Source of the DNA: Scleroderma bovista
Lineage: Eukaryota > Basidiomycota > Agaricomycetes > Boletales > Sclerodermataceae
Direction: 5' to 3'
Length of the DNA stretch: 64,000 nt
Assembly: GCA_037178675.1 (NCBI GenBank)
Contig: JAYMGJ010000017.1
Location: forward strand, 147,847-211,846
Both the position numbers and the translations under genes were made by a program. Position 1 is the stretch's first letter. Each line of letters opens with the position of its first letter. Of the stretch, positions 55,117-64,000 are shown one piece after another. Below the pieces are notes generated by a model that did not search any database, was not told where the DNA came from, and worked only from the letters and a program-made list of their open reading frames with translations.

Positions 55117-55499
55117 ATGCGTTCAACAGAAAGACGTTCAGTAAGGCAAATGCGAGGGTAGTGCCGCCTCTGTTGCTTTTCGCATCGGGGAAAACATGTT
55201 TAGCACAGGATAATAATGTAATGTAGAGGTGGTCTCTGAAAATGCACTGACACGTTTCCCTGTGAACACTCTTCGAGTAAGCTGTGAAGATGGAGGGAAA
55301 TTCAGGTTGCTAGAGATACATGAGACCCGCACAGATCATAATCGGTTCACTGAGCCATGGACAACACAACGGAGGTTGTTAGTGTCACAGCCGTGTTATG
55401 TGGGTTGACATGATGTATTCCATCTGCGTGCAAGACCAATGTCCATGTTAGAAGAAAAATGATAACAAAACATCTAATCCAAACCGGGAAACCGAACAA

Positions 55500-58400
55500 C
55501 TATAGTGCACCGTTCTCCCCAGGATACAGCTCCTGTGCAGCCTCATTCGCCAGAGCCTCCGCCTGATCTAACGGACCCTCCGGTTTTTGTCTTCCCTCTT
55601 GTTCACCAGGCTCCCCACTCTCGTTCGCAGGTTCCGGCGACACAGACGTTTGTTGTTCCGCCGCCGCCGGGACCGGGCTCTGAGAAGTTCCGTCACTCGA
55701 TGCCTCCTGTACAATATGGACCTTCCCGCCCACACTGACAACGCTGACGACCCTCTTGTCCTCCTCAGGTGGCACGATATTGGACGACGGAGGCACACTC
55801 TTCGCCTCCTTAATCTCCTCCTGTGCAAAAATGTCCAGCCCGGGTTCGGCAGCCCCTAGAGGAATAGCGATGCTCGTCTCTGCACCGGCGACGGGTACGG
55901 ACTCTGGCAGGTCATCCACCACCACGGGTAAGCGACCACCAGGCTCTCCACCGATGGTTGCCCCCAGAACAGACATGGTCGGGGTAGCCAGCTGGATGCT
56001 CTTGACCTAAGTAAGCAGAATGGATTGGGTCAGCGATGCGACCAACCACGCCTGTTGTAAGAGGAGGAAAAATTGGGGTACCCACGTCGTCAGGGAATTC
56101 TTCACTGAAGAACGACCATAATGAGTTAGCTATTCTAATTTGGGGGTCCAGACGAAAAACGCCTCACCATGCAAAGTCCCAATTTTTGAGCCATCGAGCA
56201 TGGTTGCACTTGGTCCTCGTCCAAGCGTTTCCGTATGCGAGAGGCGAGAACTTGTCGAATGACACTATAGCTATGATGATCAACACGCATGCAGCCTGCA
56301 GCCGTATGCGTGGACGCAGCGTAGACGTAGCAAAGTCAAACACGGCACTGCTGAGCAGGATCGCAAAGTACAGAGCAGGGAAGTAATGGTGTAGGAAGAG
56401 TTGGCGGGACATGAGGAAGAAGGGCAGGTAGTGCAAAGCGTAGCCTGTGAAGAGAAAACCGCAAAGTGTGTCGTATTTGACGAGCTTGGCTTAAGGTTGT
56501 TTGGTAAGCAGGTAAGATTAGTAGAAGCACCACTACGGTATCAACTCACTATTCTCGAAATCCTTGCACCCCCGCTTCGCGCGCAGGATGAGAAAGCCTC
56601 GCACGACCATATATGCAACCACGGAAGCCGTGCTCAACCACCACACAAAAGGGTTACCAACCAGGTATATTTGCCTATGCTCTTTGACCCAAAAATTCTG
56701 TGCATGCGCATTTAACGTTGGATAAGGTGGTAGAATGGATCATGCTTACGATGCCGCGCCGGAGTATGGGCCAAGTCCAAGGCCGAGAATCGTACACATG
56801 CCGATCCGTGAGCTTCGAATTAGTTGTCCACATGACCTTCTGCAACTCCCAAAACTTGGCCAAGAAACCTGGGATCCTGTAATTGACCTTTTGTGCATTT
56901 GCAGGAACTGTCCTCCGCGCAAATATCAGAAAATTTCAAAAGCAAAACGCGGACACTTACGCTGAGGGTGCTTGGACGCAGTCTCGGCATACCAGATCGA
57001 GTTCGCTTGGACAGCTTGCTTGTTACACGTCACTTCTTGCTGCTCATACGCCCAGTCAGGTAGCTTGACAGTGTGCGAGAAGAGATAACAGCCTGTCATC
57101 AAATGGCGCAGCTTGAAATGTGTTCGCAACGTCCTGATACGCCTGCTTGACTGCCTATCACCCTTGGCACCGTTCACGATCTCAACCACCCAGTCGTCAT
57201 TGAGATCGCCACTGAAGCCGGACATGCCGTAGCCAGAGACCTCGTTCTGGAAATCAACATCCGAGACGGGGGGACGTACATCGTGCGAGTGGAGGGCTTT
57301 GTCTGTGACGACGTGTCGAAGCCTGATTCGAGAGCCATGTTTGATGTATTCCATTGGCTGGTGCTGGTAGTCGTACTGTGGGTAGTTGTCGACCGTGGCA
57401 TTCAAGAGGATCCAGTTGTTATTCTCATCGCGGTGAGGGTAGAGCGTGATCTGTTGTTCTTCAGAGGACATCAGTCAAGGTACGGACAGGGACCAGGAAC
57501 AAAAGGACGCACGTCCGCTTCCACCAGGGTAGTTATGCGAGTGAGAGTGAAGGTAACCACCCTGGGTATTGAGATGACGGATTGTAACTTCAGAACCTAG
57601 TGCAACATCTGGACAACCATGAATGTCTGTTCCGTATAGGGGTTGTCAAAACTCACCAGCATACGTATCAGGCATTCCGTGACCCAAGGTTTGTCTGAAC
57701 TCTGAGCTCATAAAGGCATCTCCATCGCCCGAACTCCCAAGTATCAGAAAGTGAATCTCAAACATGGTCATATAGAACAGTATGGGGATCGCGATCAAAC
57801 AAAGTGCTCTGGCAAAGAAGTGGCGTGACCATGTCCTAACGGAGACACGTGTATCACCAAGGAGCAACCAGAGCCTTAAAACGGTGCACACGCCGACCGT
57901 CGCGATAGTGAACAAACCGACCCATTTGCAGGAGACGACGGCACCCAGTGAGAGGCCTGTCAACACTAGCCAGGTCCACCAGTGCTCTGAAAATGGCCTA
58001 TTCCTGTCTTCATTGCAGAAACCGACGAACAAGAATATGGTGAGAGCGGTGAAAAAAACAAGAGGAGAATCTAAAAGGATGTGTCTGGACTGAGTTACCA
58101 AGCCGTTTTCGAAGGTGAGGAAGAGGGAAGCAAGGAGTGCCGTTGATGCCTTGCATTCGAGAGCGCGAACCGTAAGGTATGCTAGCGGAATGGTGGCAAT
58201 GCCGAGTACTGCGGGGACCATGCGCATCGCAACATAAGGGGTGTTGACGTACTCTCTAGTGCAATCAATGGGGGGTCTAGAAACGAAACAAACGAAAACA
58301 CCCACTTTCCGATATCCTTGAAGTCAAATTCACCATCGAATCCAAATAGGAAGGCAGCCGCGGTGATGAGCAACTTTGCTAGGGGCGGATGCACATCCAC

Positions 58401-58791
58401 GAAATAGCGCGTCTTGATGTAACGTCCAGCAAATTTTCCAAAGTGCACTTCATCAAAGCTATGACATAATGAGCATAAAACGCGAAGGTGGTCGAGGAGA
58501 GAAGACGCACACGACACTGGTTGGTTGCGATATGCGGAACATCCTGACAAGGGTTGCGACAATGAGAATAACTACAAGCAACTTCCATTCCGCAGATGTG
58601 ACGTTGAGTCCGCCTGGTGCATGGCTCTTGTGTCCCGGCCCGTAGCCTTTCGAAGCTGCTTGTCTCCGTGCGTCGGCATCTAGGGAGTCTTTTCGGGAGA
58701 GTGTAGGGGGGTATTTGTGTGTTGAAGGAGCGACATTTGAAAGGCCAAGAGGCGGGGTTGCCGGTCTCCGTGCTCGGACACTGGCAGACAT
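55500..58791 (-). CDS. PMT4: Dolichyl-phosphate-mannose protein mannosyltransferase, PMT4-like
   Basis: GT39 enzyme of the ER membrane that moves mannose from dolichyl-phosphate-mannose to Ser/Thr of secretory proteins. Ten exons close in frame to 926 residues: 58511-58791, 58306-58458, 57657-58255, 57513-57608, 56961-57458, 56750-56907, 56550-56697, 56168-56489, 56086-56104 and 55500-56006. Introns are 48-79 nt. The acidic loop-1 motif DEVHFGKFA and DVHPPLAKLL (exon 2) are intact. A MIR domain with QQITLYPHRDENNNW lies in exon 5, and late membrane helices with FLHHYFPALYFAILL in exon 8. KDIGKEYVNTPYVAMRM and SSEFRQTLGHG fit the PMT4 subfamily better than PMT1/PMT2. The last exon adds about 160 hydrophilic Pro/Glu/Ser/Val-rich residues beyond the usual end. 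A decayed partial copy lies at 49139-49758. Confidence 0.93.
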
Positions 58792-59289
58792 TGGCAGGCG
58801 ATATATTTTGATGATTCAAGATGCGGAATTCTTGGCCAGTCTGTGGACGTGTCCATCGTGTCAATAACAATCAGACAAAAACAAAAGTGATGGACGAACC
58901 GGTTGGAGGTTGGATTGGTGGGTACCGGGAGAGAGTACGAGGGGTTGAGGCGACGACACGCCTGTCACTGGTGAGTTCGACGCCTTGAATACTCCGAGCC
59001 GCTGCGGAAGCCCGACACTTATTTGGCCTTGTTGGAGACTCGCCATGATGGGAAACTCGCCCCTGACTTCGAAGTTTGAGAGGAACTACATACAAAATAC
59101 TAGTCAAGGAATTAGACGTATGTCGGGTAAACTAAGACCACTATATGGATTAGACGAGATGGTCACTCCTCGCCGGACTCGTTCTCCGAGGCAGACCAAC
59201 CCTGATGACGACCACTGCAACGTCGAGGGTCCACACCCAGCGCTGCGGTTCTGTGTTGAGTTTGGGGCTGCCGGTGGGATGCCAATTCC
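58792..59289. other. Upstream region of the mannosyltransferase gene
   Basis: No gene is supported. It presumably holds the PMT4 promoter and the 3' end of the next minus-strand ORF. No clear TATA box was seen. Confidence 0.4.
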
Positions 59290-59574
59290 TCAAGCAAGAT
59301 AGTCGGGGCAAGTTCTGCGCGCCGCTGGTTTGGCTGCGAAATCGTTTGAACGGCTCAATACCTCGACAATTTCCCGAAGCGTGCTGACCTCGCGCCGTGT
59401 GTTATCGAGACCCTGTTCTGTCGCAAGAAGCTTCTTCTTCAGCGACAGCCACTCCGCTTCCAGTGTATCTATCCTCGTTGCATAGTTGAGGTAATCTAGA
59501 GTGCTGGTGAACCTTCGTACCACCCCTGCTACTGCTCGATTCTTTCTTAGTGCTCTCGAGTCGCAATCAGTCAT
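59290..59574 (-). CDS. Small coiled-coil protein, hypothetical
   Basis: 94-residue intronless frame with ATG at 59574. Residues about 35-75 form a heptad-rich helix (LEAEWLSLKKKLLATEQG, then REVSTLREIVEVL), predicted coiled coil. The N-terminus is basic. No signal peptide. No family recognised. The short upstream distance and clean frame support a gene, but length alone gives limited confidence. Confidence 0.5.
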   Translation of the reverse strand: MTDCDSRALRKNRAVAGVVRRFTSTLDYLNYATRIDTLEAEWLSLKKKLLATEQGLDNTRREVSTLREIVEVLSRSNDFAAKPAARRTCPDYLA

Positions 59575-60487
59575 TTAATTACACCATGGGAACAAGGGAA
59601 TTCCATAGTTAAGTAGCACGATAGCCGTACGACGCCAGCCTTGCATTTGGCCCTATGTCTGCCACACAACTCGCCGTAATGCAGCAATGGCAACCTTCGA
59701 ACGTCTTGCAAACGACTTCAGAAGCTTCAAAACCCAGCATGAGTCGAAACGCATCGATGTAGATACAACTATAAAGTGCCAAAAATCGTCAGAACAACAT
59801 GAAGGAAGTCGAAACCCCCAGACTTACCTATGAAGGCTGTATGGCAGCACTCAGACGAGCCAGTCGCCTGCGTAAACCAAACGAATGCGTCAAGCGTGCA
59901 TACGGAGGTGCACAGAATTGCAAACAAAACGAAAACAGCTAAAAATGCGACCAGAAATGTCGGAAAGCATCGAATCGTGTCGAGGATGCAACTCAGGACT
60001 CACCTAAAGCATGCGAAATCGCGATGCCCGAGCTTACTTTTGACGGAGAAAGGTCAGCGTTGACGATGTTGACATATACGTACCATGGAATGCGCCAATC
60101 AAGGTGCCGGGAACCACAAATCGATGGATCGTCTTTGGATGCCATGCAGGTCCTCACGAGGAGTAAGCTTGCGGATTTGGCGCATTCGGCAAGCGGTCAG
60201 TGCATATATAGCGATGTTGGAGCGGACGCAGGCTGCTGCGAGGTGAATGGAACTACAATGTGTAGGAAATTTGTATGTTGCAAGTGTTGGCCAAAGAACC
60301 GTTGGCCGCAGATTCTGCACAAAGGCCCTATAGGTCGTCGTAATCCTTCCATTGCGACCTTGTTGCCATACACTTTCTGAATCGTCGTCTGCAGTGATCT
60401 GAATTTCAGGAGCACAGGTTACCCTAAACAATATAAATGGAATTGTGAAGCACCCCTCTACTCTTGCTCTCCTTACGAATCTCCAAG
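59575..60487. other. Intergenic, no gene recognised
   Basis: Only short frames are seen (for example 59830-60063 plus, Lys/Arg-rich). The stretch includes the promoter side of the DUF7330 gene; an ATATAAAT-like sequence at 60430-60437 lies about 50 bp before its ATG. Confidence 0.4.
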
Positions 60488-61541
60488 ATGGCCCCAGCAG
60501 AGTGCACAAAAGCTGGTAGTGCACAGGATCTAACTGGTCTGGAGAGCGTACGTCAATCTATCCAGTCCATGGCGATTCAACTTATGGAATACGTAGTATG
60601 ACAGACCCTGTCTGACACCAAAGGGGATCCACCAGCTTATGGCGTCCCTCCACAGGACACACACCTACCTGCCTCCACCTCAGCAGCAGTAGACCCACGC
60701 CCCAAGTTAAGGCTTAACCGCACAAATTTCGTCTACGTTGATGGAAACTTTGGTACATGGAAGAGTAGAATCATCATTGACCCATCACTACACATCCTAG
60801 AGGCGTATTTGCTTCCACTCAAAGATATCAAAGTGGATGCAGCCAGTGGGGAGAGGATGAATATGTATGTGCATACAGGTGAGGATTTGGATCTTGACGT
60901 GTGGATTGTGGGTCGTAAGGACTCGGATGTTGCACTCAATCCGATGAAGCGAACAAGGATGCATGTGGGTTCACTGAATGGATCTGTGACTGTTAAAGTT
61001 GTGCGTTGTACCAGGACTTGCCCTTGAAAATGAACACTGACACCTGAGTCAGCGTGCAATTAACAACATCCACCCCTTCTCCCTCGATCTTGTCTCTCAA
61101 GACAAACCTATAACCGTGTTCATCCCACGTTCATTCCATGGTACTGTCACATACTCCACATGGGGGGCGACTGCAATATCAAACGAGGTAATGAGAAACT
61201 GTACATTGTTGAATGGAATGGACGAGAATTGCACGGGCTTTGTTGGCGATTTATCGCCAGTCGTATCTGGTTCTGGAACTGGGTTCGTGGAGTGGGCACC
61301 TGATGAGTTGAGGGCTAAGACGGGTAACGATATAACGATCAAGTATGTTGATGAAGTCGAGCCAGCGGTTTCGAAGCGAGATGAAGCCAAGTTGGAAGTC
61401 CCAAAGCAGAATGAAGCCAAGTCGGAAGTCCCAAAGCAGGATGAAGTTCAGTCGGTAGTCCCAAAGCAGGATGAAGTTAAGTCGGTAGTTTCAAAGCAGA
61501 GGTTTTTAGGCCGGTTGTTCAACTTCCACACCCACTCCTGA
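60488..61541 (+). CDS. DUF7330 domain protein with C-terminal decapeptide repeats
   Basis: Three exons (60488-60547, 60605-61000, 61053-61541) with introns of 57 and 52 nt; 314 residues in one frame. It has the pattern of basidiomycete DUF7330 proteins: NFVYVDGNFGTWKSRIIIDPSL, then NGSVTVKV leading into NNIHPFSLDL, then ITVFIPRSFHGTVTYST and a late GFVGDLSPV...DELRAKTGNDITIKY. These proteins form beta-rich domains of unknown function and often occur as gene families. After the domain come four roughly ten-residue repeats (KQNEAKSEVP, KQDEVQSVVP and relatives, about residues 258-300) not usual for the family. No signal peptide or membrane segment. Confidence 0.82.
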
Positions 61542-61954
61542 AGCTGAAGAATTGTGCGGGGAACTGGGATGGAATGACAACTACGCTAATATGTAAATAA
61601 CTCCGGAGGTCATTGTATTCTCTGTCAAGTAGTAAAGGCACCCAAAGTGTAGTATCTATTTCATACAAGTATCCAACTGTGTGGTCAGTTGGCAGGGGAT
61701 ATATTATCAGTGTCAATGCTAGCCCACTATTGCACCATATTCGTTTCACACTTGGGGTACATAGCATTGAATTTGAATGGGAAAGCACTCAGGTTTATAA
61801 CTAGTACTTGAGTGAACCCACGACATGCACCAGCGGCCGGGATCACCTCGCGTCATTCGCAAAGACACTCATATGTGCCCCACACTACTAACAGCGAACG
61901 ATGATCATGGAGAGGGCGCCACTACAACAAGCCCAAGTAGGTGACCTGCCCTCA
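61542..61954. other. Intergenic, no gene recognised
   Basis: Only short frames, without domain features. Confidence 0.4.
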
Positions 61955-62670
61955 CCAAGTATTTCTCGCTTTCCTTTGCTGATGGTTTGAACATCTAGTC
62001 TTTTGAGAAGAACATATATTTGTGCTCACAGTTGTCATGAAACTCGGGAAGAAGCCGTACTTCAAACAACACGTTCTCATCACGACAGCCATTGGCTTCT
62101 TCCGTCGATTCTACTCAGGAACTCATACTGCGAAACCAACCCATTCATTGTCCTCACCACATGCTGCTACATAGCAGGTAAGGTGCAGGAATCGCCCAAT
62201 CCCATCAAGCACGTCGCAGCAGAAGCTCGTCTTTTATTCAGTCGTTCTTAACATGTGAAACTGCGTCACATCGCACTGTTGAATGGAATCCAATTGCTTC
62301 CACATGAAGATTCAAAGCTGGAGAGGCGCAGTTTTACTTGGTCGCTGGCCTGGTATGTGATCTCGTGGTGTTTCATCTCCTACCGCACGGTCATGACGCT
62401 ATACCAGAAGGAGGGATCTATGTCATCCTAGATAGAACCTGGGGTGGCTGGGGCGCGGCTCGCGGTACTGTGGAACGGGAGCAGGTCAGCTCAAGCTTCT
62501 AGATGGTGTGGTATAACTCACTGGTCAGTATTTCGCTCGCAAAGACGTGGCGTCGACTGATAGTAGATGTCTAGGTCGATCATCAACGATACATATCGAT
62601 CAGATCTCTCCACGCCGATCTATCGGCCACTATCACCGCACTCTGCCTTAAGCTCATTCTACAGGGTACC
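61955..62670 (+). pseudogene. Cyclin C (SSN8/Srb11-like) pseudogene
   Basis: Pieces of cyclin C, the partner of CDK8 in the Mediator kinase module, occur in order but in different frames: MKLGKK...FKQHVLITTAIGFFRRFY (about 62036-62110), then RNSYCETNPFIVLTTCCYIAGK and ESPNPIKHVAAEARLLFS (about 62117-62245), then FYLVAGLVCDLVVFH (about 62330-62375) with a shift into YRTVMTLYQKEG, and finally INDTYRSDL (about 62583-62615). At least two single-base frameshifts separate them and the stop at 62249 truncates the frame. Exon-like pieces are separated by non-coding sequence, so introns seem retained. The N-terminal helix is barely recognisable. An intact copy presumably exists elsewhere. Confidence 0.82.
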
Positions 62671-63379
62671 AGGCTTGCATCGCTGGCACATTCTGCGAGT
62701 GGGTGTAGCCAATGTTGATGTGAGACAAAGGCTGCGGGATGAATTCAATGGACAGTTATGTAAACTAAATCCTGCCTAAATCCGTTCACATTCCTGTTTC
62801 AGCAAATCATCCATACACGCTTTAAGGCCTCAATACTGTGGATATAAGCCTCAGACTTGAGGGCCTGGCTGTATTGGTATCAGGCTCAAAGGTTCTTTGG
62901 AAGCACGGATTGGTATGTACTTAAATATTCATTTGCTATCAACGTTCTCGCAAACCGCTACAATTTCGAAGTAAATTTTCCAAGAAGTCCACTTCGGTGC
63001 ACTTCGATGTGTTGAAGGCGCACTGAACTACCACCTCCGGCTTGATTCCCTTGGTGACCACCTTAATTCTCGCACGTACCGATGCCTCCCTTAGTCACGC
63101 AAGACCAATGATCAGGACAGCCTGCGGCCTGTTGCGAGTCCAAAGTAAACAATTCGCTAGGGAATCCAAGCACTTACGTCGACTCTTCGAGTCATTGCAA
63201 CAATGGGTACCCTGAGGGTGCCACTTTCGTTTGGGCACTTAGTTGATAAAGTGAAGAGAGGTGGCTGGATTGAATTGGATTTGACTTACACTCGCCAGGA
63301 GAACAAACTTGAGCATCGGGCATGCGGGGTAGTACTGTGAGAAGCTAGCACAAGAGCAATGTGCGAAAAAAAGCAACAA
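62671..63379. other. Intergenic, no gene recognised
   Basis: No frame with recognisable features; the beginning may hold the degraded C-terminal end of the cyclin C relic. Confidence 0.4.
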
Positions 63380-63860
63380 GGACGCGACACCGAGGACACG
63401 GACCATTTTGCTAGGAGAAACACCAGTGTTTGGGCCAACCCCTCGACCTACGACACCTTTGACAAGCCTTCAGCTGCCCCAGGCCTCTGTGGGCTCATCT
63501 TCGACGGTGCACACACCCCTGTTGTCTGGTGAGTGCATATACCCAAACACGCATGGTTGATTGCGGTTCTCCGGGAACGCGACTAAAACCGAGTTTGTGG
63601 TGTGACAAATTGCAGGTGCAGCATTGCCGAGGCGTAATCCGAAGGGGCAATTGATCAGCGCTGGCGTGTTGGTAGTTGCGCTTGTACTAGCGTACTTCTT
63701 CTTCTGCACTGGCTGTCATAACGAAAGGCGTGATGGAGGTGGTGCTGCCAGACTCCCGGGTGAGATTCCAGAGCATATATTTAGTGAAATGGTTCTGATG
63801 ATTGATTTTAGCAAGAGTTGTAACAGTTCGTACATGTTGCGTTCTTGTGCAGTATAGGCT
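63380..63860 (+). CDS. Putative single-pass membrane protein, partial
   Basis: A Pro/Thr/Ser/Leu-rich exon (about 63380-63530) can be joined through an intron at 63531-63615 (GTGAGT...TTGCAG) to an exon with PRRNPKGQLIS followed by the hydrophobic segment AGVLVVALVLAYFFFCTGC, a typical membrane span with basic residues on the N-terminal side. Another donor-like GTGAGA near 63759 suggests the gene continues. Neither the start nor the end could be fixed, and no family is recognised. Confidence 0.4.
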
Positions 63861-64000
63861 AATCTCTCCGCATACAGCTTGGAATGCATAACATGTAGGT
63901 TATTTATCTAAGATGTTATATCCTATGCCTCTCACATGCTTCAAATTATGCGTACAGTGTGATATAAACGAAGGACTCGTGCTCAAGAACGCCAATCTTT

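Larger units (their letters stand above)
53975..55499. other. Intergenic with an inverted 43-bp repeat
   Basis: No complete gene is recognised. A minus-strand frame at 54938-54611 (two overlapping frames, Gln/Ser/Thr-rich) has no known domain. The notable item is the inverted repeat at 54409-54451 and 55074-55116. Confidence 0.4.

Noticed and set aside
1..64000. CRISPR arrays, rRNA genes or telomeric TTAGGG arrays
   Set aside because: No regular direct-repeat/spacer arrays, no rRNA-like blocks and no telomere repeat tracts were seen.

Overview
The window looks like genomic DNA of a mushroom-forming basidiomycete (Agaricomycetes). Introns are short (48-64 nt in the intact genes). The host genes are fungal: a PMT-family O-mannosyltransferase, DUF6533 membrane proteins, a DUF7330 protein, a flavin-reductase-like protein and a cyclin C relic. 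The transposon families (Tad/I-like LINE, Copia, pogo/DDE_1, Helitron helicase, RecQ-like helicase) are typical of this group. The species cannot be named from the sequence.

Positions 1-44.8 kb form a nested transposon graveyard dominated by an inverted duplication. A left arm (about 1550-13066) is repeated almost base for base in opposite orientation as a right arm (about 26161-37729), around a 13.1-kb spacer. Each arm holds, in order from the outside: a 78-90 bp minisatellite; a decayed Helitron helicase split by a 1.5-kb gag-only LTR element; an unrecognised ORF; a decayed RecQ-like helicase; a 3368-bp pogo-type transposon with TA target duplications; and the 3' end of a LINE. The spacer carries the rest of that LINE, split by an 8.66-kb Copia element (TSD AAGTC). 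That Copia element itself holds a 2.3-kb insertion in gag (TSD CGCAC) and a 400-bp solo LTR in the reverse transcriptase (TSD CCTAC). Coding remnants are full of TGA codons where the family has arginine, as expected from C-to-T decay at CpG. The arms share these lesions, so the inverted duplication is younger than the decay.

Between 37.7 and 44.8 kb lie a small intron-containing gene that may be a beta-trefoil protease inhibitor, a second Copia element with three LTR copies of its family, a 300-bp tandem repeat split by another solo LTR, and a solo LTR of the gag-only element.

From 46 kb to the end the DNA is mostly host genes: a small secreted protein with two cystine-knot-like modules (46143-46564); a six-exon flavin-reductase-like gene (47577-48692); two tandem DUF6533 membrane-protein genes on the minus strand, the distal one running into a duplicated fragment of a mannosyltransferase gene; the intact ten-exon PMT4-like gene (55500-58791); a small coiled-coil ORF; a three-exon DUF7330 gene with C-terminal decapeptide repeats; a cyclin C pseudogene; and part of a membrane-protein gene near the right edge. 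Functionally these are unrelated neighbours (secretory-pathway glycosylation, membrane and secreted proteins), not a pathway cluster.
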